Part shown: one piece after another, positions 24,991-35,076 of the stretch
How positions within the stretch are numbered: the first letter of the stretch is position 1
Layout of the letters: each line of letters begins with the position of its first letter
The notes under the pieces: generated by a model
The model's input: the letters and a program-made list of their open reading frames with translations, nothing else
What the model was told of the DNA's origin: nothing
Database searches by the model: none
Program-made: the position numbers and the translations under genes
From: Shimia_B sp038525525
Lineage (GTDB): Bacteria > Pseudomonadota > Alphaproteobacteria > Rhodobacterales > Rhodobacteraceae
Reading direction: 5' to 3'
NCBI GenBank assembly: GCA_038525525.1
Contig: JBCBHO010000002.1
Location: 62,001-126,000, forward strand
Length of the DNA: 64,000 nucleotides

Positions 24991-25029
24991 TTGACGCGGG
25001 GCATCCGAAAAATAGAACATAGAGAGAAC
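24991..25029 (+). promoter_or_regulatory. LexA-type SOS box inside a sigma-70-like promoter
   Basis: GAACATAGAGAGAAC at 25015-25029 is an exact GAAC-N7-GAAC, the reverse complement of the alphaproteobacterial LexA site GTTC-N7-GTTC. It overlaps the -10 hexamer TAGAAC (25013-25018) of a promoter whose -35 TTGACG is at 24991-24996, spaced 16 bp. Binding would block the promoter, which reads into the ImuA-like gene 45 bp away. Confidence 0.8.
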
Positions 25030-25073
25030 AAACCGCCCGTCGTTCCGATCCCTGCCCTGCTCTCCTGTCTGCC

Positions 25074-25688
25074 ATGTCTGCCACCGCCGCGCATCTTCTG
25101 ACCCGTGAACGGCCCCGCTCCGACAACGCCCGGGGGCGCACGCCGCCCTTTCTGGGGGAGCTGGCGCTGGAGACGGCGCGGGTCCATGAGCTCTGCGGGT
25201 CCGCGCGGCGCACACTCGCGCTCATGATCGCGGCGGCCATGGAAGGGCCGGTCTTCTGGGTCGCGCCCGCCTGGCATGCCGACCGGCTCAATCCCGATGG
25301 CATCTCGGACTTCATCAATCCGGGGCGGCTCACCTTCGTGGAACCGTCGCGCGCGCCGGATCTGCTGTGGTGCTGCGAGGAAGTGCTCCGCACCGGCGCG
25401 GTGCCGCTCCTCGTGGGCGATCTGCCCGGCCCGCCGGCGCTCACACCGATCCGGCGCCTGCATCTCGCGGCGGAAACGGGGGCCGCCCGCGGGCACGCAC
25501 CGCTCGGGCTGCTGCTCACGCCCGGCGAGGGCGGGGCGGCGGGGGTGGAGACGCGCTGGCACATGGCCCCCACGGCGGAGGCCGCCGCGCCCTGGCACCT
25601 CACCCGCCTGCGGGCCCGCGCGGCACCGCCCCGGCACTGGTCGGTGAGCCCGGCACGCGCGCTCACACCGCTCTCGCCCCAGGGGTAG
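25074..25688 (+). CDS. ImuA-like SOS protein
   Basis: 204 residues. It matches the plan of bacterial ImuA proteins: RVHELCG.ARR near residue 36, hydrophobic strand PVFWVAPAWHADRL, the segment DLLWCCEEVLRTGAVPLLVGDL, then IRRLHLAAE, and a conserved Arg-Trp segment near the end. No P-loop is present. ImuA helps the ImuB/DnaE2 translesion mutasome and is LexA-controlled in many alphaproteobacteria; the SOS box just upstream strongly supports the call. Unusually, imuB and dnaE2 do not follow: the next gene encodes a YceI protein. Confidence 0.7.
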   Translation: MSATAAHLLTRERPRSDNARGRTPPFLGELALETARVHELCGSARRTLALMIAAAMEGPVFWVAPAWHADRLNPDGISDFINPGRLTFVEPSRAPDLLWCCEEVLRTGAVPLLVGDLPGPPALTPIRRLHLAAETGAARGHAPLGLLLTPGEGGAAGVETRWHMAPTAEAAAPWHLTRLRARAAPPRHWSVSPARALTPLSPQG

Positions 25689-25744
25689 CGCCCGATCACG
25701 CAAAAGCGACCGCACGTCGCGCGCGAACGATCTACCTCCCTGCC

Positions 25745-26326
25745 ATGCACAGGCTCCCAGCTCTCCTTCTCGCCCTTCTCCTCGCCGCGCCGCTCACGGC
25801 GTCGGCGGCCCTCGCCCAGGCGGTCAGCTACGCGCTCGACCGCGAGACCTCCCTCGTGGGCTTCGCGTTCGATCTGACGGGCGGGTCCGAGATCAAGGGC
25901 AACATGCCTGTCGCGGCCGCCGAGATCGCCCTCGACGTGGACACGCTCGAGCAGAGCCGCGCCGTCGTCACGCTCGACACGCGCCGCGCCATCACCGAAC
26001 AGGCCTTCGCCACCGACGCCATGCTCGGCCCCAACGTGCTCGCGGCCGAGGACTTCCCCACCATCCGGTTCGAAGCCACGCGCATCACGGGCAACGTCAA
26101 CGCGGCCCGCGTGGAGGGCCGCGTCACCATCAGGGGCGTCACGCGGTCCATCACGCTCGACGCGCAGGTCTTTCGCCAGCGCGGCACCGAGGCGGGCGAC
26201 CTCTCGCGCCTCTCGGTCTTCATGACCGGCCGCGTGGACCGGCGGGACTTCGGCGCCGATGGCTTTCCGCAATTCGTGGGCCCCGAAATCCGCATCGAGA
26301 TCCTCACCCGCCTGACGCGCAGCTAG
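25745..26326 (+). CDS. YceI-family periplasmic protein
   Basis: 193 residues with a signal peptide (about 1-25, ending ALAQA). The YceI lipocalin-like beta-barrel pattern follows: YALDRETSLVGFAFDLTGGSEIKGNM, then MLGPNVLAAEDFPTIRFEATRI and VTIRGVTRSITLDAQV. Family members bind isoprenoid-like lipids or respond to acid and osmotic stress; the role here is unknown. ATG at 25745 gives an intact signal peptide; the longer frame back to 25367 is antisense-like shadow of the ImuA-like gene. Confidence 0.9.
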   Translation: MHRLPALLLALLLAAPLTASAALAQAVSYALDRETSLVGFAFDLTGGSEIKGNMPVAAAEIALDVDTLEQSRAVVTLDTRRAITEQAFATDAMLGPNVLAAEDFPTIRFEATRITGNVNAARVEGRVTIRGVTRSITLDAQVFRQRGTEAGDLSRLSVFMTGRVDRRDFGADGFPQFVGPEIRIEILTRLTRS

Positions 26327-26377
26327 CTGCACATCAGCCCCCGACATCCCCTGTGCCAAGGCGTTTGCAAAGGCCCC

Positions 26378-26397
26378 AAGCGCCATCGCAGGCGCTT
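26378..26397 (+). terminator. Weak hairpin between yceI and MFS genes
   Basis: AAGCGCC-ATCGCA-GGCGCTT, a perfect 7-bp stem with a 6-base loop, 52 bp after the yceI-like stop. No T-run follows, so it may be only a partial terminator. Confidence 0.3.
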
Positions 26398-26469
26398 CGG
26401 CCGCCGCGGGCCGAGCGCGCCCTGTCGGAAACGTTTGCAGCCGCGGGATCGCGGGCGCATGAACGTCCC

Positions 26470-27699
26470 ATGGGCCTCTTCGTCTCTTTCGCCGCGCTTT
26501 TCCTGTCGGTCGTCCTGCTCCAGCTCTCCTCGGGTGGCGTGGGCACGCTCGACGCGCTCACGGGGCTCTCGCTCGGCTTCACCCCGGGCCAGATCGGCCT
26601 TCTGGGCTCCGCGCATTTCGTAGGCTTCTTCATCGGCTGCTGGTGGGCGCCGCGCCTGATGGGCGCGGTGGGCTACAGCCGCAGCTTCGCCGTCTTCACC
26701 GCGCTCGGAGCCCTGGGCCTCCTCGGCCACGTCCTCACCGACACACCCCAGACATGGGCGCTGCTGCGCATCGCCTCCGGCCTCTGCGTCGCGGGCTGCT
26801 ACACCGTCATCGAGGCCTGGCTCAACGCCAAGGTCACCAACGCGACACGCGGCCGCTCCACCGGCGCCTACCGCCTCGTCGATCTCGGCGGGCAGCTCGG
26901 CGCCCAGCTCATGATCGGCGCGCTCGTGAGCGTCGAGGTCTACATCGCCTACACGATCCTCACGATCTTCTGCTGCGCCTCGATCCTGCCCCTGGCCATG
27001 ACCCGCGCCAGCCCGCCCGCTTCGGACGCGGCCCCCAGCCTGAAGCCGCTGCTGGCGATCCGCCGCTCTCCCCTCGCGGTGGGCGGCGTCATCGTGGGCG
27101 GCCTCACCGGCGCGGCCTACCGCATGGTCGGCCCGATCTACGCAGCAGAGATCGGCCTCACCGCCGAGGAGGTCGGCTTTTTCCTCGCCGCGCTCATCGT
27201 GGGCGGTGCCGTGGCGCAGTTCCCCGCGGGCTGGCTCGCCGACCGCTACGACCGGCGCCGCGTCCTCATCGGCTTCTCGCTCGCCTCCGTGGCGGGCTGC
27301 GCGATCTCGGCCTCGGCGTCGGGCGCGGAGGCCGCCATCGCCGCCTCATTCCTCTTCGGGGTGCTGATCACGCCGATCTACTCGATCTCGTCGGCCCACG
27401 CCCATGACTTCGCGGCGAGCTCCGAGCGCGCGGAGCTCTCCGCCGCGCTCCTCTTTTACTTTGCCGTTGGCGCCATCGTGGCGCCTCTCACCGTCGCGCG
27501 GCTCATCGATGCCTACGGCCCCGCCTCGTTCTTCTACTTCATCGCCGCGGGCCATATCGCGCTCGTGATCTACTCGCTCTTTCGCATGCTCAAGCGCCCC
27601 GCGCAGACCCGCACGAGCTACGTCTACGCGCCACGCACGTCGTTCCTCGTGGGCAAGCTTCTGGGCCGGGACCGGGATGGGGGTGGCAGCGCCGAATAA
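26470..27699 (+). CDS. MFS transporter
   Basis: 409 residues from the ATG at 26470, about twelve membrane helices. Major-facilitator loop signature in the second half is GWLADRYDRRRVLIGF, and the first half has a matching GCWWAPRLMGAVGYSR. This resembles YcaD-like or sugar/acid MFS transporters; substrate not deducible. The start is chosen because the hydrophobic helix begins at once (GLFVSFAALFLSVVLL). Upstream 143 bp contains two copies of CGTTTGCA and a hairpin. Confidence 0.88.
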   Translation: MGLFVSFAALFLSVVLLQLSSGGVGTLDALTGLSLGFTPGQIGLLGSAHFVGFFIGCWWAPRLMGAVGYSRSFAVFTALGALGLLGHVLTDTPQTWALLRIASGLCVAGCYTVIEAWLNAKVTNATRGRSTGAYRLVDLGGQLGAQLMIGALVSVEVYIAYTILTIFCCASILPLAMTRASPPASDAAPSLKPLLAIRRSPLAVGGVIVGGLTGAAYRMVGPIYAAEIGLTAEEVGFFLAALIVGGAVAQFPAGWLADRYDRRRVLIGFSLASVAGCAISASASGAEAAIAASFLFGVLITPIYSISSAHAHDFAASSERAELSAALLFYFAVGAIVAPLTVARLIDAYGPASFFYFIAAGHIALVIYSLFRMLKRPAQTRTSYVYAPRTSFLVGKLLGRDRDGGGSAE

Positions 27700-27737
27700 A
27701 GCGCCATATCAGGGCGCGACGACGCACCGGAGCTTCC

Positions 27738-29531
<1,794 letters not shown>

Positions 29532-29653
29532 GACGCTCACAATCCCGCGAGATGCGGAGGAAAGAGGCCGCGCGCGCCCTGCCGGCTGCAGAAAATCATG
29601 GAGGCACGGCGCGCATCCCGCCTAGGGTGCCGAAACCGTTTGGAGGGTTTCGC

Positions 29654-30463
29654 ATGCGTCTTGGTCTCGCACTTGTTCTTTGCCTGGCTCCGCTTGCCAC
29701 TGCGGCAGCCACCTGCATCACGGAGAAGGGCGCCTTTACCGATTACAAGTCCCGCTTCGCCGAGGAGGCGCGGGAGGCGGGCATCGGGGCGCGCGGGCTC
29801 GAGGCGCTGCAAGGGGCGCGGATGTCCGATATCACCTGGCGCTTCGAGAGCCGCCCCTCGACGCAGACCGGCACGCTCCAGGGGGACCCGGCCGAATTCC
29901 TCGCCAAGCGGTCCGGCGCCACGGCGCAGGTCTTTGTGAACCTCGTGGAGCAGCGCATCGCGCGAAACCCGAATACATTCGCCGCCATCGAGCGGGCCTA
30001 CGGCGTCCCCGCCTCGATCCTCGCCACGATCTGGGGGCTCGAGACCTCCTGGGGCGGGTATACCGGGTCCTCGCCCATCGTGGGCGCCTCTGTGACGCTG
30101 GCCTCCTATTGCCGCCGGCACCCCCGGTTCGAGCCCCACGCGCTGGCGGCGCTGCGCCTCGTGGACCGGGGCGTGCTCTCGACCGCTTCGCGAGGTGGTC
30201 CCTCGGGGGAGCTCGGGCACATGCAGTTTCTCGCCGGCAATTGGGAGCGCTACGCCGTCGATGCCAACGGCGACGGGACCGCGGACCCCATGAACGCCCC
30301 GGACGCGCTGGCCACGGCGGCCCGCATGCTGGCCTCCAACGGTTGGCAGCCCGGCGCGCCCTACACGCCCGGAAGCGCCAATTTCGAGGTGCTGAGCGTG
30401 TGGAACGACAGCGGCAACTACCAGCGCGCCATCGCCTATTCCGCGAGCCTCGTCGACGGCTAG
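29654..30463 (+). CDS. Lytic murein transglycosylase (MltB-type)
   Basis: 269 residues from the ATG at 29654, with a signal peptide (about 1-20). The SLT_2/MltB catalytic segment is clear: YGVPASILATIWGLETSWGG, where the Glu in GLETSWGG is the catalytic acid. Later come ELGHMQFLAGNWERYAVDANGDG and DALATAARML, both typical of the family. Cleaves peptidoglycan glycan strands in the periplasm. No peptidoglycan-binding C-terminal domain is present, so this is the short form. 36-bp tandem repeats begin 8 bp after the stop. Confidence 0.9.
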   Translation: MRLGLALVLCLAPLATAAATCITEKGAFTDYKSRFAEEAREAGIGARGLEALQGARMSDITWRFESRPSTQTGTLQGDPAEFLAKRSGATAQVFVNLVEQRIARNPNTFAAIERAYGVPASILATIWGLETSWGGYTGSSPIVGASVTLASYCRRHPRFEPHALAALRLVDRGVLSTASRGGPSGELGHMQFLAGNWERYAVDANGDGTADPMNAPDALATAARMLASNGWQPGAPYTPGSANFEVLSVWNDSGNYQRAIAYSASLVDG

Positions 30464-30471
30464 ACCCACAC

Positions 30472-30579
30472 GTCCCGGCCCCCGAGCCGGGACCTCTCTC
30501 ACCGCAAGTCCCGCCCCCCGAGCCGGGACCTCTCTCACCACACGTCCCGGCCCCCGCGCCAGGGCCTCTGCCTCGGCCC
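30472..30579. repeat. Three tandem 36-bp GC-rich palindromic repeats
   Basis: Units begin GTCCCG at 30472, 30508 and 30544, exactly 36 bp apart. The first carries the hairpin GTCCCGG-CCCCCGA-GCCGGGAC-like stem; the second is nearly identical and the third is diverged. Located between the stops of the transglycosylase and CoA-transferase genes (convergent), so it may serve transcript ends. No spacer sequences separate the units. Confidence 0.85.
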
Positions 30580-30604
30580 GTTCAGTCCCCGACGCGGGGA
30601 AAGC

Positions 30605-31774
30605 TCAAATCACGCCGCGCGTCCGCATGCCCGCGATATCGCCCGGCGCATATCCCAACTCCGCGAGGATCGCGTCCGTCTGTGCCCCGAGCGCGGGCAC
30701 GGGCGCGATCTCCTCGGCCTTCTGAAACGGGGCGGCCAGCGCAGGAAGCGGCCCGACCTCGCTTTCTCCGGTGCCCCAGCGCCCGCGTGCTTCGAGTTGG
30801 GGATGGGCCCAGAGATCGGCCATGTCGCGGAGCTTGGCATAGCCGATCTTCGCCCGCTCGAGACGCGCTTGCAGCTCCGCGCCCGTCAGCGCGCCGAGGA
30901 TCGCGGTGATCTCCGGCAGCACGGTCTCCCGCCGCGCGCTGCGCTCGGTGATGGAGGCGAGTGCGGGATCTTCGGCCATGTCGGGCCGTTCGAGCACCAC
31001 CCGCGCGAAGCTCTCCCATTCCCGCGCGTTCTGCACGCCGAGGAGGATCACCTCCCCGTCGGAGGCCGCAAACGGCCCGTAGGGCAGGATGTAGGCGTGG
31101 GAGGCCGCCGTCCGCGGCGGCGGGGCCGCGCCGTCCATGGCGTAGTAGAGCGGGTGGCCCGTCCATTCCGCCAGGGCCTCGAGCATGGAGATATCGAGAT
31201 GCGCCCCCTGCCCGGTCCGGCCCCGCTGTATGACGGCTGCGAGGATGCCCGAATAGGCGTACATGCCCGCCGCGATATCGGCGATGGCGATGCCAGCCTT
31301 CGAAGGGTGTTCCTGCGTCCCCGTGAGCGACAGAAACCCGGCCTCCGCCTCGATGAGGAGATCGTAGGCCTTCCGCTCCGCGTAGGGCCCGTCCTGTCCG
31401 TAGCCCGAGATCTCCGCGAAGATCAGGCCCGGATGAACCTCCCGCAGCGCGGGCCAGGACAGCCCGAGCCGCGCCGCCGCCCCCGGCGCGAGGTTCTGAA
31501 CGACGACATCGGCCCGCGCCACCAGCTCCGAAAGCACCTCCGGCGCGGCTTTGACATCGAGAGTCAGGCTTTCCTTGCCCCGGTTCACCCACACGAAATG
31601 CGAGCTCATCCCCCGCGCGCGCGCGTCATAGCCGCGCGCGAAATCGCCACCGCCCGGTCGCTCCACCTTGATGACCCGCGCGCCGAGATCCGCGAGCTGG
31701 CGCGTGCAGAACGGCGCGGCGATGGCATGTTCGAGGGAGACGACAGTGATCCCTTCGAGCGCTCCGGACAGCAT
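30605..31774 (-). CDS. CaiB/BaiF-family CoA transferase
   Basis: 389 residues from the ATG at 31774; the frame is open to 31831. Class III CoA-transferase features are GITVVSLEHAIAAPFCTRQLADLGARVIKVE at the N-terminus and the segment SGYGQDGPYAERKAYDLLIEA. The catalytic Asp of family III is the Asp of KAYDLLIEA (about residue 165). It moves CoA between carboxylic acids. The donor and acceptor are unknown; carnitine-type substrates are known in the family, but the gene is 7 kb from the carnitine module and not linked to it. Confidence 0.9.
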   Translation of the reverse strand: MLSGALEGITVVSLEHAIAAPFCTRQLADLGARVIKVERPGGGDFARGYDARARGMSSHFVWVNRGKESLTLDVKAAPEVLSELVARADVVVQNLAPGAAARLGLSWPALREVHPGLIFAEISGYGQDGPYAERKAYDLLIEAEAGFLSLTGTQEHPSKAGIAIADIAAGMYAYSGILAAVIQRGRTGQGAHLDISMLEALAEWTGHPLYYAMDGAAPPPRTAASHAYILPYGPFAASDGEVILLGVQNAREWESFARVVLERPDMAEDPALASITERSARRETVLPEITAILGALTGAELQARLERAKIGYAKLRDMADLWAHPQLEARGRWGTGESEVGPLPALAAPFQKAEEIAPVPALGAQTDAILAELGYAPGDIAGMRTRGVI

Positions 31775-32006
31775 CAGGCCGCGCACCCGTGGGGCCGGAC
31801 CCGCAGCCGAGGCGCCGTGCCCGCATCCCATCCGCCTCTCTTGGCCATGTCATGTGAAAGCACGCGTCCACTCCCTGCTATCCTCTGCGCGGCCAGTCAT
31901 AATCCAAGTCGCGGGACAGAGATACGGGCACGCAAACCGAGCGCACGCACGCTCACTGGAGACCTTCGGGAGATCGTGGCCCGCAAGACGCGGGCCCAAA
32001 GGCGCG

Positions 32007-33191
32007 TCAGCTCGCGCGCTGCTCGACCGATTGCGACAGCTTGTCGAAGCAGCGGTTCGCCACCGACTCCACATTGCCGCCGAGGGGGCCGTGATCAGCA
32101 AGGGCGGCCGCGCGGATCGAGGGCACGATGCGCCGCGGAAAGATCCGGGGGCCGGACTGGGCGCGGTGCCGGAAGAACGGGGCCACCCAGTCGGGCTCCT
32201 CGCCGCCGGTTTTCTCGCCGCGGAAATGGCTACGCAGGAGCGCGAGCGATTCTTCCGGGTTCGCGCCCGCGCCCGTCAGGCGGCACCATTCCGTCGTTTG
32301 CGCCAGCGAAAGGAGCACGTCGCTCCCCGTGGCCAGCCGCTTCACCGGCACGTGCTTGAATTCGAGGCCGAGCTCGACGCGCGTATCGGCCAGCTCGGTA
32401 TAGCTGACCGAGGTCACCCGGGAGATCACGAGGTCCTTCACGCTTTCGGATTTGAGCCCGCGCCCCTTGAAGAGGATCACCTGAAAAAGGCCGTTACCCA
32501 CATAGGCCACACGCCCCTTCCAAGGCATGAGCGCGCGCGTCAGGTTGGCCCCCGCCTTCTCGAGGAAGCTGCGGAATTGCGCGTTCGTCAGGCGCGGATA
32601 GAGATCGGCAGCCCCGGCCATGCGCAGCACGAAGGCCCGGGCGTTGCGCAGGTTCGAGCGCGGCTCGAGAAGCTCTCGGGACAGCTCCACCATGCTCATC
32701 ATGCCCGGCGCGCTGTCGAGCGCGATGGGATCGCTGAGCCGGAAATCGTTACCCTTGATGGGCGCGGGCGCGACCTTTTCAGCCTCCGTCGCCTGCCCGC
32801 CTTGCGTCTTGAGCGCGCTGCTGAGGATGGACGCCGCGCGCATGCGCGCGCCAAGCTCGAGCCCGTCGAAGGGCTTGTTCACGTAGTCGGTGGCGCCAGC
32901 CGCCATGGCGTCATGGAGCTTTTCCTTGGCGGCGACGGCCGTCACCATGATGATCGGGAGATGTTCGTATTCCGGCATCTCGCGGATCTCGGCGCAGAGC
33001 TCGATCCCGTCGGTCTCCGGCATTTCCACGTCGAGGAGGATGCAGTCGAAAGGCGTGTCGGCGGCGGCGATCTTCTCGCGCGCCGCGCGCGCGGACAGGA
33101 CGGTCTCCACGCGATCATAGCCGCCCGCGGTCAGCGTGGCACGAATGATATCGAGCGCGGTTTGATCGTCATCGACTGCCAGAATCTTCAT
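32007..33191 (-). CDS. Response regulator with receiver domain and degenerate GGDEF-like output
   Basis: 394 residues from the ATG at 33191. The receiver (1-125) is intact: DDD near residue 7, phosphoacceptor Asp in CILLDVEMPETDG, Thr in MVTAVA, Lys in VNKPFDG. The C-terminal region (about 170-330) is only weakly recognisable. The spacing of AFVLRMAGAADLY, an Asn/Phe-rich helix and AYVGNGLFQVIL resembles a GGDEF domain in which the GGDEF signature has become GNGLF, so no catalysis is expected. It could bind c-di-GMP or a partner. No histidine kinase is adjacent. Tail residues 340-394 are basic and unconserved in appearance. Confidence 0.75.
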   Translation of the reverse strand: MKILAVDDDQTALDIIRATLTAGGYDRVETVLSARAAREKIAAADTPFDCILLDVEMPETDGIELCAEIREMPEYEHLPIIMVTAVAAKEKLHDAMAAGATDYVNKPFDGLELGARMRAASILSSALKTQGGQATEAEKVAPAPIKGNDFRLSDPIALDSAPGMMSMVELSRELLEPRSNLRNARAFVLRMAGAADLYPRLTNAQFRSFLEKAGANLTRALMPWKGRVAYVGNGLFQVILFKGRGLKSESVKDLVISRVTSVSYTELADTRVELGLEFKHVPVKRLATGSDVLLSLAQTTEWCRLTGAGANPEESLALLRSHFRGEKTGGEEPDWVAPFFRHRAQSGPRIFPRRIVPSIRAAALADHGPLGGNVESVANRCFDKLSQSVEQRAS

Positions 33192-33449
33192 GTCTGTGCA
33201 CTCCGTCAGCAAGGTACGCCGCGTTGCAGTACGCGAGCGTCCACAACTGTTTTCTTGGTTAGCGTGTGCACGGAGGAAGCAGCGAAATTATGTCGTAGCT
33301 GTGTTTCCTTTAGACCAAGTTTCGGTCAGTTTTTGGCCCCGGGCCGCATTCCCGGCCTGAATTTGCCCCGAGCGAAAGGCTCCAGCCACGATATTCGAGC
33401 GCCAGCCGGCGGCGCGCAGTGCATGGCGCATGTCACGATCGGTGGGAAG

Positions 33450-33533
33450 TGGTGCCCGCGGCGAGACTCGAACTCGCACGGCTTACGCCTAGGGATTTTA
33501 AGTCCCCTGTGTCTACCATTCCACCACGCAGGC
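33450..33533 (-). tRNA. tRNA-Leu (anticodon TAA)
   Basis: Read on the minus strand: acceptor GCCTGCG (33533-33527) pairs with CGCGGGC, anticodon loop CTTAAAA gives anticodon TAA, and a long variable arm is typical of class II tRNA-Leu. CCA is encoded at 33450-33452. Total 84 bases with CCA. Confidence 0.95.
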
Positions 33534-33544
33534 CCGGCCCGAGC

Positions 33545-33571
33545 GTTATAACTCCTGCCCCAGTGGCTCAA
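33545..33571 (-). promoter_or_regulatory. Promoter of tRNA-Leu
   Basis: On the minus strand a TATAAC -10 at 33550-33545 lies 11 bp before the tRNA, with TTGAGC at 33571-33566 as the -35 (spacing 15-16 bp). It overlaps the last codons of the upstream TPR gene. Confidence 0.5.
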
Positions 33572-34088
33572 GGGGCTCGGTGAGGAGCGCGCGCTCAGAG
33601 AGCCAGGGATTGAGCCTGAGCGCGCGGCGCAGCGGGGCTTGCGCCTCCTCCGTGCGCCCGAGACCGATCAGCGTGAGCGCCATGCCCGTGAGCACGCCCG
33701 TGTGACGGGGCGACCGCGCCTCGGCGGCCTCGAGCATGGTGAGCGCCTCGGCGAACTCGAGTTGCAGGTAATGGACGAAGCCGCGCTGATTATAGCCCTC
33801 GGCATAGTCCGGGCAGTAGGCGATGAGCGCGTCGAGCCTCTCCGCCGCGGAGCCGTAATCGCCGAAGCGGAGCGCCTGCATCCCGGCATCGAGCAGCGCC
33901 TGCGCCTCGGCATCGGGCGCGGCGGTCCAGAGCTGCCAGAGCTCGGCGTTGAGCGGGCCCACCCCGCCGCCCGTGGGCAGCGCCTGGATGCGCGCATAGA
34001 GGTCGCCTTCTTCGCGCGCGATGTCAGGATTGGCGGGACATTCCGCGAAGGCGGGACCCGCGAGGAGGGCAAGGGCTATCCATCTCAT
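33546..34088 (-). CDS. Secreted TPR-repeat protein
   Basis: 180 residues. Short signal peptide (1-16, ending AFAEC), then tetratricopeptide units: about 65-98 (AQALLDAGMQALRFGDYGSAAERLDALIAYCP), 99-132 (DYAEGYNQRGFVHYLQLEFAEALTMLEAAEARSP) and 133-166. The repeats are a protein-binding scaffold in the periplasm. No enzyme domain. Divergent from the rhomboid gene by 81 bp. Confidence 0.85.
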   Translation of the reverse strand: MRWIALALLAGPAFAECPANPDIAREEGDLYARIQALPTGGGVGPLNAELWQLWTAAPDAEAQALLDAGMQALRFGDYGSAAERLDALIAYCPDYAEGYNQRGFVHYLQLEFAEALTMLEAAEARSPRHTGVLTGMALTLIGLGRTEEAQAPLRRALRLNPWLSERALLTEPLEPLGQEL

Positions 34089-34169
34089 GGCGAGAAGGAT
34101 GTGCGGCGCAGCGCACCCGTCAAGCCCCTTGGCCTTGACGTGGGCGCAGCGCGCCCCTTCCTATCCCCC

Positions 34170-34961
34170 ATGTTCCCGATCAGAGACCACAACCCCTCCG
34201 AGCGCATCCCCTACATCACCTACGGGCTTCTGATCGCGAATCTGGCGATCTTCCTGAGCTACCTTCCGCTCTTCGACGACGAGGCGCGCCTCTTTTTCTT
34301 CTTCCGGGAATACGGCCTCGTGCCCCGCGCTTTCGTGGCGGGCGAAGGGCTCGGGCCACTCTTCACGTCGATGTTTCTCCACGGTGGCTGGATGCACATC
34401 GCGGGCAACATGCTCTTTCTCTGGATCTTCGGCGACAACATGGAAGAGGCGTTCGGCCATCTGGGCTTCCTGCTCTTCTACCTCGCCTCGGGCGTGGCCG
34501 CGGGCCTCGCGCAGGTGGCGGTGGACCCGGCGAGCCTCGTGCCCATGGTGGGCGCCTCGGGCGCCATCGCGGGCGTGATGGGGGGCTATCTCCTGCTCTA
34601 TCCCCGGGCGCGCGTGGATATCCTGCTCTTTCTCATCGTCTACATCCGCGTCTTCGTGGTGCCGGCCTGGCTCATGCTCGGGCTCTGGTTCGGCTTCCAG
34701 CTCGTGGCGGGCGTGGCCGATGAGGGCGGCGCAGGCGTGGCCTACTGGGCCCATGCGGGCGGCTTCGTGGCAGGCTTCCTCCTCGCCATCCCCGCCTTCC
34801 TGAGGATGGGCGGCAGCCGCCACTGGAAGCGCACGGAGGGACACCCGCCCCATCCCGACGCCACCTACCGCTTCGCGCAGCCGGGCGTGCCCAAGGTGCC
34901 CCGGGCCAAAAGGCCCCCGCGCGCGAGCGGCAGGCGCCCGAGCCCGTGGAATCGCCGCTGA
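34170..34961 (+). CDS. Rhomboid-family intramembrane serine protease
   Basis: 263 residues, about six membrane helices. Catalytic Ser130 in the motif GASGAIAG and catalytic His195 in YWAHAGGF. The oxyanion/L1 features HGGWMHIAGNMLFLWIFGDNME (71-92) are typical. Cleaves transmembrane segments of other membrane proteins. A basic, Pro-rich cytoplasmic tail follows residue 215. ATG at 34170 chosen because the conserved MFPIRDHNPS start of this subfamily begins there; the longer frame is antisense to the TPR gene. Confidence 0.93.
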   Translation: MFPIRDHNPSERIPYITYGLLIANLAIFLSYLPLFDDEARLFFFFREYGLVPRAFVAGEGLGPLFTSMFLHGGWMHIAGNMLFLWIFGDNMEEAFGHLGFLLFYLASGVAAGLAQVAVDPASLVPMVGASGAIAGVMGGYLLLYPRARVDILLFLIVYIRVFVVPAWLMLGLWFGFQLVAGVADEGGAGVAYWAHAGGFVAGFLLAIPAFLRMGGSRHWKRTEGHPPHPDATYRFAQPGVPKVPRAKRPPRASGRRPSPWNRR

Positions 34962-34984
34962 TCCAGGCCCGCGGGCCCAGGCAT

Positions 34985-35025
34985 CTTTGTGCCGATGTAC
35001 CTCGGGGTTTGGGGCAGAGCCCCAA
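34985..35025. repeat. Dispersed repeat, copy B
   Basis: CTTTGTGCCGATGTACCTC at 34985-35003, then the hairpin TTGGGG-CAGAG-CCCCAA at 35009-35025. The loop CAGAG equals that of copy A and the stem is changed on both sides, so pairing is kept. It lies between convergent stops of the rhomboid and inositol-phosphatase genes. Confidence 0.75.
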
Positions 35026-35076
35026 GGCCTGCGCGGCCCGAGCGCGATAAAACCCTGCGCGCCGAAGGCGCTCCAC

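Noticed and set aside
24962..26386. 474-codon minus-strand frame over the ImuA-like and YceI genes
   Set aside because: Low-complexity composition; the plus-strand genes have signal peptide, SOS box and clear families.
30472..30579. Possible CRISPR array
   Set aside because: The 36-bp units are contiguous, with no spacers, and no cas genes are near.
30605..31774. Carnitine CoA transferase CaiB
   Set aside because: Family III CoA transferases are diverse and this gene is 7 kb from the carnitine module, with no shared operon.
31668..33551. 627-codon plus-strand frame
   Set aside because: Antisense to the response regulator and runs across tRNA-Leu; no domain is visible.
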